Of a stretch of 64,000 nt of DNA, positions 23,601 through 34,634 are shown one piece after another (the first letter of the stretch is position 1; every line of letters starts with the position of its first letter). The DNA lies in NCBI GenBank assembly GCA_963995525.1, contig OZ023208.1, positions 21,101,710 to 21,165,709 on the forward strand, read 5' to 3'. Source of the stretch: Escarpia spicata. Its lineage: Eukaryota > Annelida > Polychaeta > Sabellida > Siboglinidae. The notes under the pieces were generated by a model that worked only from the letters and a program-made list of their open reading frames with translations, was not told where the DNA came from and did no database searches. The position numbers and the translations under genes are program-made.

Positions 23601-26033
23601 ATACCCAGCACGATTAAATTAACATCTTTCGTGATGTCCTGCACCGCGCATTGGAACGAACTTGTTTATTTTCATTCAGCTATTATTCTAATCCGCTCTG
23701 ACAGTGTTTCCGAGCGGCAAATGAGACCACCAGATTCTATCTGGCTATTACAATTCAGCATTCCGGTTCTACGATGTTCAAGGCTGCCGGCGGGCCAACG
23801 AAGCCAAGACGAAAGGCTTATGCAGGCGACTTTCTGGGTGACGGCAGATTCCATTACGCGAGTCACTCTATCATATTCTATTTAAGACAGTTGGAAAATG
23901 AAGTTAATTGTGTAAGCCTACTGCACACAAATCATTCGGCTTGTACTCAGTCGATCTACTGTATCAATCTCGACAAGAAAGGGGAACGAAAAGTACTCTA
24001 TGCCAAAGAAATGGCATGTAAACATTACTGAAAGATCGAGCAAATCAAAAGCGACGCTCCCTGACATTATACTATATAGGACTCTATACGTATTTGCCGC
24101 TTGCATTATTGCAGAGATAGGTTGAATCCGTATATACGTTTCTACGTCCTTGCGCATGCTATTAGTGCCGAGAAAGTATTAATGTCTATATGTGGCCTTT
24201 AGAGCGTATGTTCATAGCGTCCCATCCCTGTTAGTTATCCTGATTGTGTCAATTAGTGTCACGCCTGGACAAAAGCCGTTTGTCAACGCGAGGGACCCAA
24301 AGACGTCGCCCCGAGGGAGAACAAGAAACGTGCTACGGTGTAACAATGCTTGCACATTAACTGACACCGAGGGCTAGGAGTAAAACAATATCCAAAGTTG
24401 TAGAAGACATTGCAAAATAAGACATCAATAAACGATGACGAACGGCGATTGTTGGTATCAGCGTCCTGTCGCCTACGCTATTACAAGACAACGTACTTAC
24501 GTTATAACGTAACAAAATAGTGTAACGTGTATTAATGAACGAACCGACATTGTGTGTCACGTGATCGTGACTGACATTACTTTCGTTACCTAACAATTAT
24601 AAATGAAAACCTGTTAGCTCGTTTAGTTGCCGATATCACAATAATAATAAGATAACTTCTATTGCGCCTAAATCCTTGGAAACCAAGCCCAGAGGCGCAT
24701 CAAAACAAAAGGATTGGTCAATCTCAAAATCCATAAGCAGTATTCCAGTTGTCAACAGATGGGTTAAGGCGCTAGTGAGCTACGGTGGATAAGCAAGATT
24801 GTAAAGATAAGTTTTTAAATGACGACGGAATTTTGCAATATTTTCAACTGATCTAACACTAATAGGGATCATATTCCATAGAGTTGGTGCAGCAACAGAA
24901 AAAGGCTTAGTTCCAATGTTAGTGTTGACTCTAGGAACAAAAAGTAGGTCAGAACTAGATGATCGAAGCTGGATAGGTTTTCTTACATTGATAGCAATAA
25001 CTGCTATGTCAGTTGCAATTACAAGTCTGTGTTTTGGTGACTTCAGCGTATCAATATAACCATGGCTCCCAATGGTTTCAAGTGTATGGTATTAGCGAAT
25101 ACATCTTGTTTTGTATTGGCCAATATAACGATTGAACTGTGTTGATTAGTTGGCACTGTGTGATTACATTTGGTGTATATGAAGTAGATATGTAAGCAAG
25201 TTGATAGTTGTGGGGTCATGAACTTCGCTGAATAACCTACTACATACATGTAGCACTATCCAAACATGTCTTCTTGTCTTTGACGCAACCCGTGATTATG
25301 TTGCCACAGCCACTAATATTAAATGATAAAAAATACACATTCGTACAAAGTTAATAATTCTAAACACCATATCAGCACAAACTGGCAAAGCTGTAATGGC
25401 ATCATATTCTAAAGCAAGCATATATGAATGAATTATCGAACATGCAGAAAAACCGATAACGTTTTAGGTTGTTGAAATAGCGACTCCTCTCGTCTGATCC
25501 ACTGTTTTCAAGCGTGCAACGCGGTCAATTGGAATCCGATTAAATATGCATATCCACAGTGCAACAGACCATAGCGTAAGATAATTGCACCAATTGACAT
25601 GTCGATTTTTCCGAGCACAAGCCACGATCACTTCGCACAACGAACGTTGCACGCAAGGTCAAGATAGCGGCAGCAACGACGGCAGTAACTACAGCCGTCC
25701 GTGTTCCATTAATATTGCAAGTAAGTGCCTCGCCACTTGACAGTCATTAAATTAATAGTAGTAATCCAGACGCAGAATAAGCCAGGCCATACGCAACCAC
25801 AATTGTCTCCACTGCCATCATCGATGTGATACTGACTGTTAAAAGTAATCGTCGTCGTCTTAGTCATATTTCTCCACCTTCTCCTTGTCGTCGTAGTCAT
25901 CGTCGTCGTCATCGTTATCATGATCATCATCATCAGCAGCAGAAGTGGCAGCAACAGCAGTCACAGCAGCAACAACAACAGGGAATATGCAGCAGCAACA
26001 GCAACAACAGCAGCAACAGTAGCAGCATAGACA

Positions 26034-26086
<53 letters not shown>

Positions 26087-28735
26087 GACAGCAGAGACAA
26101 CAACAACAGCAACAGCAGCAGAGACAGCAGCAGCAGCAGCACCTTGATACTGATCCTTGATTTAGCTTGTTTTTTCTAGTCCTCTCACTGTTCTTGCACT
26201 ACCGTATCCATCCACCGTCTCCACTTCCCTCTTTCTTTCTCTTTTTTTACTCTGATCGGGTCTGGCGAAAAGTGCCGGCGTATCGTGGGCTTAGTACGCA
26301 AAATACCCAGCACGATTAAATTAACATCTTTCGTGATGTCCTGCACCGCGCATTGGAACGAACTTGTTTATTTTCATTCAGCTATTATTCTAATCCGCTC
26401 TGACAGTGTTTCCGAGCGGCAAATGAGACCACCAGATTCTATCTGGCTATTACAATTCAGCATTCCGGTTCTACGATGTTCAAGGCTGCCGGCGGGCCAA
26501 CGAAGCCAAGACGAAAGGCTTATGCAGGCGACTTTCTGGGTGACGGCAGATTCCATTACGCGAGTCACTCTATCATATTCTATTTAAGACAGTTGGAAAA
26601 TGAAGTTAATTGTGTAAGCCTACTGCACACAAATCATTCGGCTTGTACTCAGTCGATCTACTGTATCAATCTCGACAAGAAAGGGGAACGAAAAGTACTC
26701 TATGCCAAAGAAATGGCATGTAAACATTACTGAAAGATCGAGCAAATCAAAAGCGACGCTCCCTGACATTATACTATATAGGACTCTATACGTATTTGCC
26801 GCTTGCATTATTGCAGAGATAGGTTGAATCCGTATATACGTTTCTACGTCCTTGCGCATGCTATTAGTGCCGAGAAAGTATTAATGTCTATATGTGGCCT
26901 TTAGAGCGTATGTTCATAGCGTCCCATCCCTGTTAGTTATCCTGATTGTGTCAATTAGTGTCACGCCTGGACAAAAGCCGTTTGTCAACGCGAGGGACCC
27001 AAAGACGTCGCCCCGAGGGAGAACAAGAAACGTGCTACGGTGTAACAATGCTTGCACATTAACTGACACCGAGGGCTAGGAGTAAAACAATATCCAAAGT
27101 TGTAGAAGACATTGCAAAATAAGACATCAATAAACGATGACGAACGGCGATTGTTGGTATCAGCGTCCTGTCGCCTACGCTATTACAAGACAACGTACTT
27201 ACGTTATAACGTAACAAAATAGTGTAACGTGTATTAATGAACGAACCGACATTGTGTGTCACGTGATCGTGACTGACATTACTTTCGTTACCTAACAATT
27301 ATAAATGAAAACCTGTTAGCTCGTTTAGTTGCCGATATCACAATAATAATAAGATAACTTCTATTGCGCCTAAATCCTTGGAAACCAAGCCCAGAGGCGC
27401 ATCAAAACAAAAGGATTGGTCAATCTCAAAATCCATAAGCAGTATTCCAGTTGTCAACAGATGGGTTAAGGCGCTAGTGAGCTACGGTGGATAAGCAAGA
27501 TTGTAAAGATAAGTTTTTAAATGACGACGGAATTTTGCAATATTTTCAACTGATCTAACACTAATAGGGATCATATTCCATAGAGTTGGTGCAGCAACAG
27601 AAAAAGGCTTAGTTCCAATGTTAGTGTTGACTCTAGGAACAAAAAGTAGGTCAGAACTAGATGATCGAAGCTGGATAGGTTTTCTTACATTGATAGCAAT
27701 AACTGCTATGTCAGTTGCAATTACAAGTCTGTGTTTTGGTGACTTCAGCGTATCAATATAACCATGGCTCCCAATGGTTTCAAGTGTATGGTATTAGCGA
27801 ATACATCTTGTTTTGTATTGGCCAATATAACGATTGAACTGTGTTGATTAGTTGGCACTGTGTGATTACATTTGGTGTATATGAAGTAGATATGTAAGCA
27901 AGTTGATAGTTGTGGGGTCATGAACTTCGCTGAATAACCTACTACATACATGTAGCACTATCCAAACATGTCTTCTTGTCTTTGACGCAACCCGTGATTA
28001 TGTTGCCACAGCCACTAATATTAAATGATAAAAAATACACATTCGTACAAAGTTAATAATTCTAAACACCATATCAGCACAAACTGGCAAAGCTGTAATG
28101 GCATCATATTCTAAAGCAAGCATATATGAATGAATTATCGAACATGCAGAAAAACCGATAACGTTTTAGGTTGTTGAAATAGCGACTCCTCTCGTCTGAT
28201 CCACTGTTTTCAAGCGTGCAACGCGGTCAATTGGAATCCGATTAAATATGCATATCCACAGTGCAACAGACCATAGCGTAAGATAATTGCACCAATTGAC
28301 ATGTCGATTTTTCCGAGCACAAGCCACGATCACTTCGCACAACGAACGTTGCACGCAAGGTCAAGATAGCGGCAGCAACGACGGCAGTAACTACAGCCGT
28401 CCGTGTTCCATTAATATTGCAAGTAAGTGCCTCGCCACTTGACAGTCATTAAATTAATAGTAGTAATCCAGACGCAGAATAAGCCAGGCCATACGCAACC
28501 ACAATTGTCTCCACTGCCATCATCGATGTGATACTGACTGTTAAAAGTAATCGTCGTCGTCTTAGTCATATTTCTCCACCTTCTCCTTGTCGTCGTAGTC
28601 ATCGTCGTCGTCATCGTTATCATGATCATCATCATCAGCAGCAGAAGTGGCAGCAACAGCAGTCACAGCAGCAACAACAACAGGGAATATGCAGCAGCAA
28701 CAGCAACAACAGCAGCAACAGTAGCAGCATAGACA

Positions 28736-28766
<31 letters not shown>

Positions 28767-28862
28767 AGACAGCAGAGACAACAACAACAGCAACAGCAGC
28801 AGAGACAGCAGCAGCAGCACCTTGATACTGATCCTTGATTTAGCTTGTTTTGTCTAGTCCTC

Positions 28863-29175
28863 TCACTGTTCTTGCACTGCCGTATCCATCCACCGTCTCC
28901 ACTTCCCTCTTTCTTTCTCTTTTTTTACTCCTCTCCAAGTCCCTCCAAATCCCTCTTGATACAATCCTCCCATCTCAGTCTCGGTCTTCCTCGTCTTCTT
29001 ATTCTTTCCATTCTGAGGGCATCCGCATTCTTTATTAACCGTTCTTCTCCCATTCACTCCGCATGTCCAGCCCACATCAGCCGACTCATCACCAGCTTCT
29101 TCATGAAACGTTCTTTCACACCAACTGCCTCCCTCAGCTCCTCCATTCTCCGTAATATGTCACCATGCATGTAAT
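28863..29175 (-). mobile_element. LINE RT C-terminus in which the tandem array ends
   Basis: The minus strand from about 29170 reads MEELREAVGVKERFMKKL, MWAGHAEWMGEERL, RRRGRPRLRWEDCIKRDLEG and then, one frame over, WRRWMDTAVQEQ-stop at 28863. This is a typical LINE RT tail (RW-GH...RM..ERL, RGRP..RW.DC...DL). Bases 28863-28930 are shared with every tandem unit, but 28931-29175 occur only here. The element is related to the remnant at 40785-41105. Confidence 0.75.
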
Positions 29176-30047
29176 AATGTTGCAGCTGTACTGACGGTTT
29201 GGAACTATACATGACGCCCCCATGAACGTGAGCTCCCCCCGATGGGAACCCCTGCGCTACCCGTATTCGTCTGGCTGATGATAAGATGTATTCGATGTAT
29301 TATATAGAGACCCGACAATAGACGTGTGTGGCTAGATTCAAGTCGAGTTATCGAAAGCGTGTCATTGATGGGCTGTGATTCGACTTGTTTGATGTTGAGT
29401 GAAGACTTGAATCGAGTTGGTTGTCGAAAATGTTATCTCAATCCGAGCCTTTTGAAGGTGATGTTTCGATTCAAGTCATTTACATTTTGAGGTATACATG
29501 TTGACATGTCCTGAACGAATTGATTCGACTGGAATCACTACCATCAAATCAGACCCGTGGGCTCACTAAAACTAACTAGCTTAACCCTTCCATCGAACAA
29601 CAAGCCACTCGTTTAAGTTGGCGCCATCTGGATAGTAATATTCATTGGTAGATCAGACACCAAAGGTTTAAGGAAGGGAACGAACATAGAAATAAGTGGG
29701 TGGATCTCGGCGCCTCGGAGGGGATGAACTTACAATACTCCTGCATATAGTAAGTACATCTCCCGATACTTAAAACTACGGAGCCAGTTGGACGAATTAA
29801 TGGTAGAGAGGACTCTTTTGACATATATACATTTTGTGATTCGCTTCTACCGTCAGAGACTGACGCTTCTGGGTTTCTCTGAGTTTGAAAAAAGCCACCA
29901 TTTTGGATTTTCAATGAGATTGTCGACAAGATTTGAAGAATGTCCAAATGTCAATATTCATGCCAAGTTTCATGCTTGTATCACCATTTGAACGACACTA
30001 CGTATCTGCTCTACTACGTGGTGTGAAGGAACTTGACTACCACTTAC
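29176..30047. other. intergenic or intronic, no gene seen
   Basis: Contains scattered GATTCAAGTCGA-like words in both orientations (29333-29530) but no coding frame with a recognisable product. It would be the intron 3' of the nicotinic exon on the minus strand. Confidence 0.4.
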
Positions 30048-30290
30048 CGAGCAGCGGGATGTGGTCGGACGTCTTCGGGATGTTGTCGGTGACGTTGAGC
30101 AGGAAGATGCGGAACGCCAGCAGCACGACGACGCCGATCTGCACCTTTTGGCCGGGCGGGCAGTAGAAGATGGACAGCAGCAGCACCGACGTCACCATAC
30201 TCGGCAGGATGACGTTGAGCACGTAGAACGTGTAGCGACGCCGCAGCGACACGTGGAACGCGACGTTGGAGAAGCGCTCGTTTGGACTGG
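30048..30290 (-). CDS. exon of a nicotinic-type Cys-loop receptor subunit (pre-TM1, TM1, TM2)
   Basis: A single 243-bp exon between a good acceptor (pyrimidine tract then TTTACAG, ending at 30291) and a consensus donor (GTAAGTG, 30047-30041); both ends split a codon after its first base. The 80 codons give FSNVAFHVSLRRRYTFYVLN (pre-TM1 into TM1), an FYCPPGQK linker, the pore helix TM2, and DNIPKTSDHIPLLG before TM3. No stop or frameshift, and GC content far above the surroundings, suggest constraint. These subunits form pentameric ligand-gated channels in the plasma membrane. TM2 is atypical: Gln for the usual Glu before the basic residue, Gln at 2', Val at 6' and Arg at 12'. No other exon of the gene was found in the window. 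Confidence 0.85.
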
Positions 30291-30563
30291 CTGTAAACGG
30301 ACGGGGGAGGTCAGGCGGACAGGGAGCGATGCGTGGGGGCTGCGCAGGTTGTTGGCCTTGATTAGTCATTTTAGTAACTTACTGGGACTGTCCTGGAACG
30401 TGTAATGAATTTTGTGTTATGTTTTCAGGTGTGAGGTTATAGGTAAAATCACTACGCTCGAGGCTATGTCCCGATATTGTATAAATTGTAAACAACTGAC
30501 GTTGTAACTCTATTAGTCAATGCACACATCTTTGGCTACTGGAGACATTTTTGGTAGTTTTAA

Positions 30564-30567
<4 letters not shown>

Positions 30568-30599
<32 letters not shown>

Positions 30600-30621
30600 T
30601 AATATATATATATATATATGT

Positions 30622-30652
<31 letters not shown>

Positions 30653-30733
30653 ATATATATATATATAACATATATATATATATAACATATATATATATAT
30701 ATATACATATATATGTATATATATATATATATG
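30568..30733. repeat. (TA)n microsatellite
   Basis: Nearly pure TA with GGTATAA, TTATA and GTATA interruptions, symmetric enough to fold on itself. It lies within the presumed intron 5' of the nicotinic exon. Confidence 0.95.
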
Positions 30734-30941
30734 GTTATAACTACCGAAAATGTCCCCAGAAGCCAAGTCTTTGGTCCAGAAAATATTTGGAATGACTTTA
30801 ATAGCAGTATACATAGCTTGTTCAGACGGAGCACGGTGTGCTCTTTCTGGACATAATTGAGTTTCATATGTGGTATGATAATCAATAGGACTTTTTGTGT
30901 ACGAAAGGTGCTCAACCTGCCTGTTTTGGTATGTCCACAGC

Positions 30942-30960
30942 ACGGGGGGGGGGGGGGGGG
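30942..30960. repeat. poly-G tract
   Basis: About 18 consecutive G, a likely sequencing-difficult site and possible G-quadruplex. Confidence 0.85.
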
Positions 30961-31119
30961 CAATACAAATTATCAAAATAATAATACATACTTACTTTCA
31001 ACTCTTTTACAACTTGTCTTAATCCATTGTAGGTACACATACCCGGTGATTTATGATGATCTTTCAATATCCAAACACATCTCCTTCATTTTACAGGATT
31101 TAAACAAATGTTCACAGAA

Positions 31120-33425
31120 ACCAGGTATTTTACGTTATCTGAAGATTTGCTTGTATATCTAAGTTTCAATAAAGCACTAACTAGTTAGAAAGAGCATAAA
31201 CATTACCTAAACATATAAGGCTATCACACAACGACGAAAGTTTTACGATAAATCAACTTCACTGGTCGTCACAACACATCTAAACTACAAGAAAAAGCAG
31301 CGTCCTGGTAAGAATGAATGTGTTCTACGTTATCCAGTTTTCTCAGTTATAAATATTCTCAGATTTGTAATGTAACATATATATGTAGACCCATTGTTTA
31401 TTTTGTTAAACAATGGTACTGCTGGCCATACAGACCTAATTTGACATCAGAGTGGTCGAAAATACCAAATGGTCGTGTTTTACGTTATCCGTGTTCTACG
31501 TTATTGCGTGGGAAGAGAGTGTCACTACCCTCAGACGGTTTTCTTGACAGATTCAGATGTAGGTCTGCTAGGAGACGGAACTCGCAGCTTGCAAAGTCTT
31601 TATTTATCTCTAAATGCCTGACAAACACATATGGTATTGTGCCAGTCTGAGCTAATTTTCGTTGACAATAAGAACTTGCTAGCATATGTCCACTTATAAT
31701 GAACAATTTTGGTGTTAAAATTGAAGTGAAGACTAGCAGACTTGTTACCTGCCAAAAGTTGCCTGCCCCTCTGAGAGCAAAGGATCAACATCGTAAAACG
31801 TAATCGATAACGTAGAATACAAATGGATAACGTAGAACACATTTCGTTGCTATTTTCCCAGCATTTATCGATACTCTCATTAAACAATCTGCCTTGGGTA
31901 TTTTCCTGTAACTTGTAGTCGTCGTTTATTGTCATCTAAGACTGTAGGAATAATATATCATACTTAGGCCTGGCATATTTGGGTTTCCTTTTACATGCTC
32001 TGAATTATTAGGGTAGGTTGGTAAGACAGATATTTGCAAAATGCCGCGACATTTGGCTCAAACTCATGCGCGCTACAGGAAACCTAGATAACAAAATTAT
32101 GCGTATTACTTGGCAAAAGAGATGGAAAGCGTGGCACAGCAGGATTTCAAACCAGCGCAGTTGACCAAGGATGCCAGAGAAGAGAAGAAAGAAAGGAAAC
32201 CATGTGAAGTCAGCGAGAGAGAATATTACGAAGTTCAAGCATGGGAGTATTCAAAAATCACCCAGATAGAGTTCAAGCCCAGAGCTAGAACTTCGCAGTT
32301 CTCGTAGAGGTGTTGACATAAGCGGATTGTACAGAGTAGATTAATCGTTTATAACAATTACGTGTGCTACTTATTCAAAGAACTTAGCAATGACTATTGC
32401 TCAGAGAAGCAGGTAACTGTGCAAATGGAGCATGACACATGCCTACATACAGTGGTGCCATACGATCAGATGGTTCACAATGTTGCAACAGTTATCTCAA
32501 TCTCTAAGATCACCATTGGGTGGGTCCACGCAAACCTGCCCAACATCCAGCAGATAGATGCCTGATTCTCTGAAGAGACAAACTAGAAACAGCACAATCT
32601 TCAACATAGGTCATGTTCAACATAATTTTATCGGCGTCATGGCATTACTGTGAATGTAGCTATGTAAACGATGGGATATGAGGAGCTGGAACACGCAGCT
32701 GGTCGTGCGGTGACGAAATAGAAACTTATCACGACAGCACGATACTTCTATGCATGGGGTATTTCTCACACGGAGTGAGCAGTACCGTTCCCATTGGACA
32801 TGAACGATGCAGTTAATGAAAAAAACATGTGCAAAACCTTCAAGCGGATCTTTTAGTGTCTAAGACTCAATGTGAACTCACGCTGTGACGCTAGTCGACT
32901 ATTACATAGCAATTAGTTGAGACGTCGTGTTTCAATCCGTTTTGTTGATCGTTTGGAAACTTTCATTCTAAATGTCTTTGGTATGCCATGAGGAAAACAA
33001 ACAAAAACATGTGTGACCATAGATGAAACAGCAAAAGAAGACGAACATGACATGCTGACAACTGAGGAATCAACAACTCACCACTCCCAGAAATCAGCAG
33101 AGGTCATGCATTAATGGAACAGACACCAACAGATCATTGTTGAGAACTTTGTTGCAGTGAAATTAAATGTTAAGATGTGCGTAGGAAAATCGCTGAGATC
33201 GACGATGGGAGGATATATTGGCCACATTAATTTAACATATTCCAACTGAGATCGTCGATGTGAGGTAATATTGGCCATACTAATCACACATATTACAACA
33301 GGCAGATCACTGCAAGCATTTAAGACATTTAGACACAAATAGTTATGTTCTGTAGGTGCTAGGATCGTTTCTCATCTTTACCAATCGTTTGCCGGCCGAT
33401 TCGGTGTTCTACGTTATCCGTTTTC
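31120..33425. repeat. scattered (G)TTYTACGTTATCC motif, about nine sites
   Basis: Plus-strand sites: TTTTACGTTATC (31128), TTCTACGTTATCC (31323), TTTTACGTTATCC (31478), TTCTACGTTATT (31494), TTCTACGTTATCC (33408) and a degenerate TTATACGTTATT (33576). Minus-strand sites: near 31795-31806, 31806-31819 and 31825-31841. No other feature explains them, and no gene is visible in the interval. Confidence 0.75.
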
Positions 33426-34466
33426 AACGGCATCCAAATTCATAATACTCCTTTTGAGGCACAACAAATGACGTGACCATTACCTTTTCTTCTGTTGAAG
33501 GAGTGAATTTGTACCAACAAAATACTGATACCAACAAATAATGCAAACATCTTGCCAGGTTTAGCAACTTGCGTGTTATACGTTATTATATATTATGATT
33601 GTATTATCACTGGAATTAATCATGGGTGTATATAAAGTTATGTGTATTTCAAAATATGCTACAATAGATAATTAAAAATCGACAATATGTTCAAGTTTTT
33701 GTCTCAACGTGGGGGGTGCAAATTGAAGTTTTTATGAGCCTCAAGGGGTTGGGGGCTGCAAATCGACATGTTTGCATAGCCTGAAGATGGGTGTTTCGGG
33801 GTGATGAAAATATACGTTTTTGGAGAGAGTTAGCCCCTCGTATTCACCACGTTTCGACGCTAGTGTGGCGGAACTATTTTTGTTGACGTTATGTCGCGAT
33901 CGTCGCGTGCTAGAGACCTTTCGAACAAATGGAAGGCGACCATTTTATACAAACTAAATTACTATTATTTTAGTTAAGTATCGAGTTCCCCATATATAGG
34001 AAGTGCAGCGGTACCCCTTGACAGTCTCAACAACACCCACGGATTTAGGCGCGAATAATATACATCCCCAAATTTACGCAGGCTCACGGTACCCACTGAC
34101 CGGGCACGCAACTGAATGAAACCTGAATAATGTGGCGTGTGAAGTGAATATAAAATAATACCTTAGCGCTCTGCTGCGGTCGTACTTGATGGGTGGTTGA
34201 GAGGCCCCAATAACTGGACGCGGGCTGCAGCCTTGTGTAATTATTTGAACTACTCCGTTACCGTCTCGTATCGATTACGGCGGCACGCAATTCACAGAGG
34301 TATCATTTGATGTAGACACTGTAATTATCGTAGTCACGGTGCTTTGCTTTATACTGGTGAGTTTAGTGTCTAGTTATCGTCACAAAAAGAGTGGTGTATG
34401 CAAAATATAATGTTAAAGTATACCCTGTATATATAGGTATATATATGTGTGTGTGTATATAACAAA
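33426..34466. other. unassigned non-coding stretch
   Basis: No open frame of note and no repeat recognised. Confidence 0.4.
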
Positions 34467-34538
34467 TAACGGTATAATAATACTTGAACACTGTGATTGC
34501 ACACACACGCACGCGCGCGCGCGCGCACACACACACCC

Positions 34539-34581
<43 letters not shown>

Positions 34582-34634
34582 CGCGTGCGTGCGTGTGTGT
34601 GCAGTCACAGTGTTCAAGTATTATTAAACCGTTA
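34467..34634. mobile_element. foldback (MITE-like) element with a GT/CA core
   Basis: The left end TAACGGTATAATAATACTTG continues as AACACTGTGATTGCACACACACGC; the right end is its near-exact reverse complement (GTGTGTGCAGTCACAGTGTT, then CAAGTATTATTAAACCGTTA). Arms are about 60 bases, with a central CCATATATATG and GT repeats. Perfectly symmetric ends beyond the microsatellite make this a foldback element rather than plain simple repeat. No encoded protein. Flanking target duplication is unclear. Confidence 0.7.

Larger units (their letters stand above)
17242..28930 (+). repeat. tandem array of a ~2.7-kb unit, 4 full copies plus a partial fifth
   Basis: Units: 17242-19928 (2687), 19929-22633 (2705), 22634-25320 (2687), 25321-28022 (2702) and a partial 28023-28930. 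Each starts AAATGATAAAAAATACAC. Units 1-4 appear identical apart from the CAG tract; the partial fifth has a few substitutions (for example TTTGTCTAG for TTTTCTAG). The unit has part A (first ~917 bases, in all five) and part B (last ~1770 bases, in units 1-4 only). Small open frames repeat once per unit because the DNA repeats. None resembles a known protein except the LINE tail in part B. Confidence 0.97.

Noticed and set aside
17242..28930. CRISPR-like or rDNA-like array
   Set aside because: The repeat unit is 2.7 kb with no short-repeat/spacer structure and no rRNA sequence.
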